DNA from: Batillaria attramentaria
Lineage: Eukaryota > Mollusca > Gastropoda > Batillariidae
Direction of reading: 5' to 3'
Assembly (NCBI GenBank): GCA_018292915.2
Contig: JACVVK020000396.1
Location: forward strand, 22,501 to 86,500
DNA length: 64,000 nt
Both the position numbers and the translations under genes were made by a program. The notes beneath the pieces are model-generated. The model was not told the origin of the DNA. It saw only the letters and a list, made by a program, of their open reading frames with translations, and did not search any database. Below are positions 32,434-44,407 of the stretch, piece by piece. Positions within the stretch are counted from its first letter, which is position 1. Each line of letters begins with the position of its first letter.

Positions 32434-33360
32434 CCTTTTGCATGGTCCTTAGAGACAGGAGGCCACTTTCCACTTGTACACGACAGACTGATATTCTCAC
32501 GCTGACTTGATATTATCTTACTTTTAGTCTACTAGGGTTTTTTTTTTTTTCCTCATGGTTTTTTGGGGGTTTAGTTTCATCGTCATTGTCTCTCTGGACG
32601 TGAAGTCTGCTGGAAATGTTCATTCTGCGAAGAGGACGAGACATAAATTCATTTTCTACTTGTGTGCGCATAATATGCGCAGAATATAAAGCACAGTTCA
32701 TACAATCAAACTTGACACTCCATCCAACACTTTTAAAATGTTATCGTTATTCTTTTGTGGCAAGCAGTAGTGTTACTCGCGTGCACGATCTGGCCATATT
32801 CATTTAGAAAGCTCTTGAGATTGGGAGTAAGTGAATAGACCCTTATTGTGTTAACTGTGCTGATGTGTGATTGCAGATTACACATTACACAATATGAAAA
32901 CGAAATCCGACCCCAATCTGGCATGCGGCAAGACATCCACATTCACGCTGGTTTCCATGGTTTCGTAAGCAAATATGTGATCTTAGTGTGGGCTACCGAG
33001 GAAATCTCGGACAGGTGAGCTGGAATGATTGTCATTAAAGACTCTGTTCGGCGCGATCATTTTCTGGTTTTCTGTTCAAGACCTCCAACAACACCATATA
33101 AACTGTGATTGTTGAGCCCGTCTGGACTAAAAACCTGAAATGTTTTCCTTGAAGGGGGCACCAGCATAAATGTCCGCTTTAGTGTTCATTACTTTCATAA
33201 GGAAATTCTTTCATAAGGAAATAAATACAAGGAAGAAAAAAAAAAAAAAAAAAACGATCACAAAATCATTATTGAAGCTTTTGACAGTCTTTTGCTCTCT
33301 GCCTAACCGAGGGATTGATATTAAGAATGTAGAATCAAGATTTGGAACATTGAGAGAAAA
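32434..33360. other. Upstream flank of the IgSF receptor gene
   Basis: No coding sequence. It presumably holds the promoter and 5' UTR of the gene starting at 33361, but no TATA box or other element could be supported. An A-run lies at 33236-33254. Confidence 0.35.
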
Positions 33361-33433
33361 ATGCACGTCTTTTCCGTTTGCCTGGCATTCGTTCTGGTAT
33401 GCCAAAGTACACTGCTGGCTTTTTCAAAACCAT
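33361..33433 (+). CDS. IgSF receptor exon 1: signal peptide
   Basis: ATG begins MHVFSVCLAFVLVCQSTLLA, a classical hydrophobic leader, then FSKP. Donor GTGAGT lies at 33434, phase 1. The start was chosen because it gives the leader and the phase fits exon 2. Confidence 0.8.
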
Positions 33434-34976
33434 GTGAGTTGAAATGAGTGTACCTTATCAGGACAACGGGAACGTGATATAAACGATCAACCGGACAGAA
33501 ATTGGCCACATGTTGGATCTTTGACAATACAACGTAATGGGTTTAATGCGAGTTCGTTTGTTAATCGATTTCATTGGTCGCATTTCTCACAATTATCAAT
33601 TTCAAACTCAACACACTTCGGTTTTTAATTTCAGGTGCAAGTTTCAACTTTTCAACGATCAAAGCAGGAACTCTTTCAGTCGAGGAAAACAGTACCATAT
33701 CATTACCGTTTAGTGTTGACAACAACACTTGTGGTGAAAACAAAAAGCTTCATATTACAGTTGAGAAAACTGAGGAAAGTATCTGTACTCTGTTTTGGGA
33801 AAACGGAAAATGTCAAAAGACATACAACATGAAACTCTGCACATGCAACGAGACGACTGGACATTGTTTGTTTGAAAAGAATGCCAGCCGGCATGACCGC
33901 AAGACGTGGAAAGTGGCAGATGCAGACGGGTTGATTGAACAAGAAACAATCTTCTTCAACATCACCTGTAAGTATATCACCTCTGTCTCTGTTTGTATAA
34001 TAACTAACTAAATAACTAACTAACTAATTGTATGTTTTAAAGGACCTGGCAGGAAGGGATTTTCATTAGCCGCGAATTAGCCTTTGTTGCTTGCGCGGCG
34101 TTAAGCCCTAACTAACTAACTAACTAACTAACTGTCTCTGTCTGTTTGTGTGTCTCCTCTTCTCATTTCTTTTGCTCAGTTTCACGCTACTCGTATTCCA
34201 ATATTTTGCAGAATATAACTGTAATTTTTTTTCACCTTCGCTGTAATTGGGTAAAGACTCACGTTGTGTACCGTCTGGGTCGCTAGCTACCCATACCGCG
34301 CATATAGTGACGGGTCGGGGCTCGCTGTGCCGCCCGCCATATGCTGACCATGTCTGCATGTCTGACACAAATACCTGTCTGCAACCTGAAACCCGAGTCT
34401 ATGTACACGTGTACATTCCTGCTGAAACATGCATGTATGTGTGAGTGCAAAGGGGATCTTTTAAACGGCAACGAATTCCTAATGTTTATACATATGGCAG
34501 TTATGTTATGTTATGTTATGTTATGTTATGTTATGTTATGTTATGTTATAACACTGTAAGACTGCGAATAGAGTTTAAACTCGCAACCCTTGCCTATCGC
34601 TTCTTCGATGGTACACTGCCAGCATACTTGTCATCTTGTCTGGCCGCTTACGACCCACCAAGAACTCTCCGGTCCAGTTCAGAAAAACTTCTCACCATCC
34701 CCCGAGTGAAACTTACATTTGGCAGGAGGTCCTTTCAGTACCAGGTCCCGAGAGTTTGGAATTCACTTCCTCTACATGTCCGTCAGTCTCCATCTTTCAC
34801 AGTTTTTAAAAACAAACTGAAAACCCACTTCTTCCAGTCTGCCTTCTCTCCCTCTTAGTGAATTTGCTGCTGCGAAATGGTCTTTGTTGCCTGCACAACT
34901 CTATCCATCTGTAAATACTACCCCCCCCCCCCCCCAGCTCATTTTACCGTGATCCCAGCTGTATTTTATGAAAGTG

Positions 34977-35028
<52 letters not shown>

Positions 35029-35036
35029 CTTTTTCC

Positions 35037-35089
<53 letters not shown>

Positions 35090-38000
35090 TGTAGAGCGCT
35101 CTGAGCCAGCATCTGCTGGGATACTGCGCTATATAAAAGCAATTTATTATTATTATTATTATTATTATGTTGTGGTGTATTTGTCATATTTTTGTCTTTG
35201 TACTTTGTGTCTATATTTTGTCATAAATTATGTCAGATAAAAAAGATCAATAATATATTTTTTTAAATTTCCATTACGGATGAAAACAAATAAACGTCTG
35301 TGGCCTTCAAGAAAATTAAATATATCGATGTCTCTCAATAAATACAATGCCCAACAGACATATCCTGTTGCCTGGTACCATGGACATGTAAGTCAATGAA
35401 AAACTTCTACGGAGACCTTCATAAAGTGGTTACCACTTCTTAATCTGACCGTAGCACAGAAACAAAGCGAAGGGTATGTTTAAGAAAGTATTCTTTGAAT
35501 GTTTTGGCCAGACAAAGCCAAATGGCTGTACGACGTAGTAGTGACCGGGAACGTTACTTGGTTAAACTGTAACGGCAATGTTATCAAGTAATCCAATCAG
35601 ATTTCAGAGCAGAACGGTTCCACTTTCCGTGTAATAAATATTTCCTAGAGGTGATCCTGTTCCTTTGATGTTTTCCCAAATAAAAATACACTGACTGCCA
35701 CATTTCCTTGTACAAGGGTTATACCCCAAGTCTTCTGTTTCATACATGGCTCGCACCAAACAAAGAAAAAACCCAGAATAGCCTCGAGCTTCAGAAAACT
35801 GATGGTCAGTTTACGTTCGACACCACAGAAACATAACAACGGGAACAGGACATCAAATTCTTGGAGTATCCACCCTACAATCTTCCCTCTATCCCATACG
35901 ACTATTGGCATTTTGCCACACAGAAAGAATGGCTTGCACGATGGAAATTCACAGGGGCCCCGGACCTCTTAAAGATCTAAGCTCCCAACAAAAAGCTTTC
36001 CGAAGTGTGAAAAAAAAATTACAGAGTCGACCGTGCAAGCACAGTCAACTCTGTCACAGTTGCAGAGTTCACACAGTGTCCAGAAACCGCAAAAAAAAAA
36101 AAAAAAAAACCGTGCCGAAAAACTGCCCCCACTTCCTGTCTGGGTCCGTCCACGCTACTGTGCACATCTCCGTGCAGTGGTCTTCCGTCCGTGCTGTGGT
36201 CATCACAGGAGCCGTGACCGAGTCAGTACTGTCCGCAATGACCCCCATACAAGCTTTCCGAAGTGTGAAAAAAATTACAGAGTCGACCGTGCAAGCACAG
36301 TCAACTCTGTCACAGTTGCAGAGTTCACACAGTGTCCAGAAACCGCAAAAAAAAAAAAAAACCGTGCCGAAAAACTGCCCCCACTTCCTGTCGGTGTTCG
36401 TCCACGCTACTGTGCACATCTCCGTGCAGTGATCCTCCGTCCGTGCTGTGGTCATCACAGGAGCCGTGACCGAGTCAGTACTGTCCGCAATGACCCCCAT
36501 ACAAGTCGAGTCACTTTTGAATTTGGTCAGTGTGGCTCGTATGCCGTGCTGTCGCGGTCAGAATGGCCCAACAAATGTTGACGGTAAGGGGTTTTTTTTT
36601 TTTTTTTTGTTTTTTTTTTTTAATTTGCCGAGATGTGTGAGAAATGGAGCACGCGGGCACTCAGATCTGCCAAGCGCGTTTTATCGGCAAAAACATTTCC
36701 AAATTACGGTTTTACTTTTGGTTCTGCAAGCTCAAGCTAAAATATTTACACAAGAAACAAAATTGTTTTCAAATACGTATACTTACCGGTAGTAGCATAG
36801 CTTGCGCCATGTCCGACACCGCTAAGTCTAAACTAACGTATCCGCGGCGTGATCACATAATGAGCCGGGTTTCACGGGGATGTGCACACTAGCGGACCCC
36901 GACAGGAAGTGGGGGCAGTTTTTCGGCACGGTTTTGTCGCGGTTTCTGGACACTGTGTGAACTCTGCAACTGTGACGTAGTTGACTGTGCTCGCACGGTC
37001 GACTCTGTAAACTGTTTTCACGCTTCGGAAAGCTTTTTGTTGGGAGCTTAGATCTTTAAGTAAACCGTCAGTCAATAAGACTACTGGAGAGACTGTATTA
37101 TGTTTATGTATGAGTTTGGTGGTGTTCATTCGTTCACTTCTCCGGGTACACTCCTCTTAAAAACGGTTTTCTCTACAGCACTACAGCAAATATGCACCAA
37201 AACACTACAGACACTGTAGAAACATACTATGAACAAACCAAATGTCTTCCAATTTTTGTGAGGTTAGGTCTATTTAGGTCTGTCACACAATCTATAGACT
37301 AAAATGGTTGCAAGCATACAAGAATGTTTGGTGGACCGATAATCAGATTGCAGAGGTCTACGGCACCCTACCCAAAGGACGCAGATCTCCAACACACTGT
37401 GCATTTAGAGAGAATCAGAGTGCACGGGTCATAAAAAGCGGATATCTTTGCACAAACCTTGGACACCCTGGCTACTGTGTTATGCCTCTATTACGCCGAT
37501 CCCCACAACACGCTGACGTTAGTGCCTGCATGAAAATACGAACTATGACTTTTATACAACTCAAATCTGGAAAAGGTAGTTGTAAGAAGAATTGTCAATA
37601 TTTGTACTCTCCTTTGCTGGTTTTGTTTGTGATTAACGTTGCCAGTGGACTTACGCTAGCAGGAAATACACATGCGGAACACAATAGTCGTGGTGTCGGA
37701 AAATGCTTTCTTCTGATGGGTCATCGTCCGTAGAAACAACACACCTGATGTGGACCTTTTTCCATTGTACTGATAATTATTGTCATTATACCGATTTTCC
37801 TGCTCCCACAGCGTGAAAAATATAAGTGACAACTTTTACAACAATTTTCATGGATTTCATGTAGACCCAGGAAGTGTGACGCACCTTACGATTAAGTCCA
37901 GCGACCGCGTTGTGCAGCAAAACACCTCCGTATTTGTCAACTGCACGTGGGATGAGGGCAACCCTCCTGTCAGTGCCCGCCTGTTGGACAGACACGGGGT

Positions 38001-38914
38001 AGAGATGGAAGGCGGCAACCACAGCAGTGGACAGATCCGATACAGTTTTCCTGCTGTGGGCTGTCAGGACGCTGGCCTCATTCGCTGTGAGGCACCAGGG
38101 GCTAGTCACAACAAGACTGCTACGCTGCTTGTAGAGTGTAAGCTCTCCGTCTTTCAGTGTCTGTCTTTCTCCCTCCTCCCCACTCAAACACACACTAACA
38201 CTAACTTCCCCCACCCTATATCTGTATCTCTGAAATGTATAATTATGTGCCTGCTATTTCAAAAAGCGATCATTATCTTACGTGTTATACCTTAGCTACC
38301 GAGCGCGATGATTCCATTCTTGGTGAGACAACTTATGTTTTGGAACAGTTTCCCTCGTGACTGCACCCTCGAAATACTCTATCTTGAGGGTTTGATGATC
38401 TTTCTATTACACCTTTCCATAATGTTCACCAGTATACTAATCCAAACGAGGCACTCGTCTGCTGGTACAAGCTATTCCTCGGTGTTTTGGATAGACATGC
38501 CCCACTACGCGAGAATAGAGTAAAGCACCCTACTATACCGCCCTGGTTGACTGGACGACATTAAACAAGCTGTTTTATATATATATATAAGGGAGGTAAG
38601 TAAAGCTGAGAGCGCTCCCTAGATCTAGGAGGTGTGTGCTTTGTATGCCATTGGACAAGTCCGCCTTGCCCTATATTGGCTACAAGCCACATTGGAGGGG
38701 AGGGGGGAACCTACCATTCTACCGCTGAAACGTCTAACAGATCTAAGGGTATCTCACCATTCATAGGGCCCCCATTCCCCATTCCCATTGGGCATACAAA
38801 GCACACACCTCCTAGATCTAGGGAGCGCTCTCAGCTTTACTTACCTCCCCTACTTTCAAATTGACCTGATTGAGCGCATGTTTTCGGCTTTAGCGAATAG
38901 CGACGCCTTTGTTC

Positions 38915-38982
<68 letters not shown>

Positions 38983-41900
38983 ACTCCTGAGAACCAGTGA
39001 TCAACTTATTATTCTTGAACAAACGAAACAAAGTAGGCGACCCTAGTTCGGGTAACCCATGAGCGATCGGGGAAGTCACATCTTGGGTTAGGGATCCAAG
39101 CGAAGAAACTTTTTGGTGGCTACATCTTTTGCTCAGAATGGGTCACAATCTGTGGTGAAACTAGTCGTAGGACAATCTGAACAAGATGATTTTCAGTTTG
39201 ACTTTGAAATCAAGCAAGTCAGATGCATTACGAATGCACTGGGGAAGAGAATTCCAAATAAATTGAAATGACCTTTATCCAACGCGTGTAAGGGTGATAG
39301 AAAAGACGGGACAACGAGAGAAAAAGGCCAAGACAAATATATGGCCCCAGCCGGGACTCGAACTCACGACCCAAACATTAGTCCAACGCTCTACCATTCG
39401 GCTATCCCGGCTCCCTGCAGGAAAATGACACCCTGCTTAATGGAACAGCCAAAACAGCCAAGATCACAGTAAACTAACATGCTTAAAATCAAATATCTAA
39501 AGATAGATTACTCCGCCCTCCAAGGCACACTAACAACACAGTATTTCCTACTGTTTGTTATCGTTGCGTGTCCTGTTTTAATATAATCTTTATTATCTAT
39601 CGTGTGGAATCAAAAGAGGGTCTGTGAATCGATAGATTTTTTTCTTTTGGGATTTTTCAAAAGGTCCTCCGAGTTTTGATATCAACGAATCAAGACCCTT
39701 CATGCTTCAAATCAACCAGAATGCTCCGATAAGTGCGGAAATTCCTGTCCGGACACACACAAAAGAAATCACTGACTGCGTGCTCTTGAAGAACTCAGAC
39801 CACACCGGGAAATGCCAGAGAAATTGTACAAGGTCAGCTTCCATTGCAATGGTGCTTAATTGAACATATTTGAGAACAGATAATAGTCCAGAGAGAGAGA
39901 GAGAGAGAGAGAGTGGTATGCTGTAATTTAGCCTTAATGTAGGATTTCGTGAGTCCGGGCGGGAAAATAGGTCACAGACATACAGCGTCCCAGACTTTTT
40001 ACATGAGAGAGAGAGAGAGAGACTGACTGACTGACTGAAACGTTTATTTCAGGATAAAGACTTGTAGACATGGTCTGCCTATCTTACAGGCTGCCCTGTT
40101 AATCTAGGAACACTAAAAAAAAAAACAAAGAGAGAGAGAGAGAGAGAGCCGAGAGATTTCAAATTTCACATTTCACAACGGATTAATTTAAACACTTAGA
40201 GCAGATAGCACTTAGTTCATAGCATATGCTTTTATAATTGTCATGGCTTTTGTGTCAGTCTGTTTATCGTTTTTACGTCAAATCGAATGTGACAGCTCAG
40301 ATTGTTGAATTTCTTTTCAGTGACCTCACATCTTGGAGAACTCAAAACTTATAATGCTAAAAACAACAACAACAACAAAAACAATGATTCTTTGTAACAA
40401 CTGCAAATACTGCAAATGTTCCACGAGTATATAATTGTTTGTATGTAAATACATGGTGACAGGTTCGTGACGTTGTCTGGTACTCCGCCCGACCTGAACC
40501 TCACTCTGGAGTTTGGCCGCGATTGCCCCCCGGAGGAAGCTACGTGGAATTTGATTTTGTTCAACGAGGCGGGAAATGGAAGCGTTCAGTTTTTCACACA
40601 GCTTCTCGAAGTCAATGGTAAAAAAAAAAAAAAAAAAAATGTGGACTCACGTTTCTAATAGCATGTGTGGTATTGCGATACTATGTGTATTGGAATTGTG
40701 GTATTGGTATTGTAGTTACTTGGGCTAATCATAAAGGTATGTGATGAAAATGCCCTGGACGGTTAATTTTTAGTTATGCTGTAGAGCATGTGTGTGCAGT
40801 TAGGTATCACCATCAGTCAGGGAGAGCGCTAGCACTGACAGTGATAAGATCGCTACTTTCCATAGCGCTGTACAGCGATCCCGCCCGCGGCCAGTGTTTA
40901 CTAACGAGGGTAGTGTCCCTTGCACTCGGGTCAACAGGTCAAGGCGGTGATTGTCTCCCTTGTTTTAGAAATGTGTTGTAATTCTAGTGTCTAAAGGTCA
41001 TAAATCTTGTTTATTTTTAGAGGAGAATGTAGAGTAAGATATCTCGGACCTATGGAAGGAAAGGTTTAAGGCTTTAGAAGCAGAACGGGGTAAAATATTC
41101 CCCAGTCTTTTTTAGTATTCTGACTGTACCCACTTCTCAACGAGTTTGGTATCAGTTGTGCAGAAATCCTAAATTCAGAATATGCAGGTAAGTGTACCAC
41201 ATACCTTACCAAGTCTAGGTTCGCACAGGCGCCAAGGGGCACCAAAAGCTTGCTCTCTCGAGTACAGACTGAGTAATGTCCCGAGCTTGATGCAGGAACG
41301 CGGAGGCGTGAGGTTATTGATTTTGTACTGAAAGTTCATTTGGTGTGTTATTCTCTTTAGCGAACTGATCTTAATTCTTACCATTCTAGCTTTGATTCTC
41401 ATGAATAGTGAACGATATACTTTTCTTCAAACGGCCCACGTCCTTTACAGTATTTTGCCGTCAGTTATTGGAAACCTGTTTTGTTGTTAATCATCATTAA
41501 AACTTTATCCCTTTATTCACGGGAGTTCTTTCAATTCTGTTATTCCATTTCTTGTGTCGTTGCATGTTTAGTGTGTGTTGTGCTGGTGTCTACCGCCGTC
41601 CTGACAAGCAGCATTCAGGCATCAGCATAGCGGACATATAGCACACTACAACATCGACCGTAATTCATAGAACTCTAGCAGGCGGCACTACAGGTACACC
41701 CTGCAGACCTTTTAGGCGTACAGACCGACCAGGGCTTCTAACGGTGACAAGAACATGATACCATTTAGATGTGTGCAAAATATGAATATTTTTTGGCAGT
41801 CTTTGCTCTGATATGAACCAAAACATGACTGAGGCAAAACTTGTGTTTACCGCTGATTTCAATAGTTAGGGAAGTGATGCGTTTGTAGGAACAGATTATG

Positions 41901-42514
41901 AACAGATTATGTCACCAACTGGCTGTCTCAGTACAACTTGCACGTGGTCACTAGCGACATTACAAGCTTACGCAGCTCTAAAATACACTCTGGGAAGAGC
42001 GATGACTCAGCGTCTGTTCGAGGCACTTTTTTGACACAGTAGGAGTTGCTTATCCTTCCAGATGCTGGTTCAGACGTGATCTAACAAAGGCACTTATTAT
42101 GATCGAGTCAAAGGACAGTATCATTGTAAGAGTCAAAAATCTACAGGACAGTTAATGTTTTTGTCAGAACAATTTTCAGTTTTTGGGTTTTTTTTGTTTT
42201 TTTTAAGATCAGGACGATGTGCCTGCAGTAAAGGATGAAGGCCCTAAATATGGTAAGATTATTAAGAAATAATTAGCAGGTGTTCATTCACATCGTTCCG
42301 CTAGCATAAAAGTTTCACGCGTGCAAGGAATTTCAGTCATCCCAAATTACTTGTCATGATGCGACCACCGTTACCTTTGCAGCATTACCGCTTTATCTTG
42401 GAGTCGCTGGCGTAGTGGTGATGGTGATTGCTGTTGTGATCGTTTCTGTCGTCGTGCGAAATGTTCAAGGAAAAAAGACTAGTAAGTTTTGATCTGTGTG
42501 TGTGTGTATGTCGG

Positions 42515-42577
<63 letters not shown>

Positions 42578-43357
42578 ACTAAAAGCGAACAACACTGCAA
42601 TTAATGAATCAGAATGTGCGTAGTGTAAGCGTTCAGTATCTCAGTGTCACACAAATGATTTATTTTGATTTAAAAAAAAAATCAAAGGAATGTATTCCTA
42701 ATTAATCATTTCAAATGTACCTTCTACATTGTAGATCCAAAGACCAGGTACGTTGGTGTGCATAATAGCGAGAAATTTTGTTTTACTCCTCCTTTCTTTT
42801 AGCTGTATCGTTTCCTTATTCATGTTTCACGTTCTTGTTATCGCTGTTATTTGTGTGAAGATCTTGTCTGCCATTGCCTGTGTTACGAGTGTGGCTGTCT
42901 TTTGTTTGTGTTATGTTTGTATGCTGAAAGATAACAGCTTTATTGTTCTTTTGAAGATTGAATGAGACAGAGAAGTCGCTTCGTTTAGTTTGTGTTTTAG
43001 AAGTGTAAATCTGTTTCCCGTGATCCAGAAGTTTCTATTGTTATCACGAGTATTCGAGAAGTGGTGACCTTGTTTTGACAGCAGCTATTCTCGCCTCGGG
43101 GGGCGGTATGCACTTAGGGTCAAGGGCTGAGTCTCCCTGAAATTTTCGTGCAAATCGCGTTGTGAGGAGTTGTTTTCGATTAGAAAGTGTTATATAACGC
43201 GTCTAGATTCTGCGGGCTGGTACTCGATTATTCTGGATTCTTCTTAAGTTTTAAAATAGTAATAAGGTGATTCAGGTTCTGATTTTTTGATTGGTTCTTT
43301 TATAATAGTACGAGGTTCAGAATGTACTAGACCGCTATGACTGTATATAAGACCCTG

Positions 43358-43401
<44 letters not shown>

Positions 43402-43755
43402 ACGAGAGAAACTTTTCTACGCGCTCACGAGTCTTTTGTGAGTAAAAGAGACTCTTACGCAGTCCATAAGAACTCGCTACGTAAGGAGTGTTCGCCTGTG
43501 TGTCATCATAATCCGCGGTAAGACGACGGGCTCTTAAACATTAAATTTTCTCCACACGTAACAGCCTGGACGCCTTAAAAATTTAAAGGACGTTCACCTT
43601 GCACAGTGCCATTTGGTATTATTGGAGGTCCCTCCCCATAACTAATAACAGTCATTAACTCTAGCTCCTTCCGAAACTGACACTGCCTTTTAAATAATCT
43701 GTTTTTGGTGGTTGCTTTTTTCCGCATTGCATTGCATGGCATGTGCACGTGACTC

Positions 43756-43823
<68 letters not shown>

Positions 43824-44372
43824 CGCGCGCGCGCTTTATAACTACAACCTAGGGCCTGTTTCTTTTAATACCTCATTTAAAATGTTTCGTTTTATTCCAG
43901 TAACTTTTATTTCGGTTTCAGTTTCTATTCGCGTGTTTATGACATGACCTTTGTTGTTGGTGGTGGTGTTTTTGGAGTTGGGGGAGATAGATAGGTTTGT
44001 GTGGGGGGTGGGAGGGGGCTGGGTCATGCTTTAAGAGCAACATAAAATTAGATACATATACTCGTATACAAAAGATTTTAAACTTTAAACTGTAAAATAC
44101 TTTAGTTTGATGATCGCAATTTACCCGTAAGTTCTTTATTTTGTTTTCCAGTAAACCCTGTGCAGGGGTTGAAGAAGTCACAGAACACAAATCGAACGAT
44201 GGTAATATACTTTTCTTTTTTTTAGGGGGGGGGGGGGACAAAACTGGCATTCTCTCTCTCTCTCTCTCTCTCTCTGTGCACCTGATACACACACTTACCT
44301 ACCTCCTTAGGATATGGGAACAGGCTTAGTCTCTGAGTGTTTGTATCGGCTGCTCTCTCTCTCTCTCTCTCA

Positions 44373-44407
<35 letters not shown>

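Noticed and set aside
35905..36581. Two overlapping open frames of 175 and 182 codons
   Set aside because: They follow tandem copies of a TIR repeat arm and include A-run translations; not a gene.
37308..37733. 141-codon open frame in an IgSF intron
   Set aside because: No domain, no consistent composition and no splice or start support.
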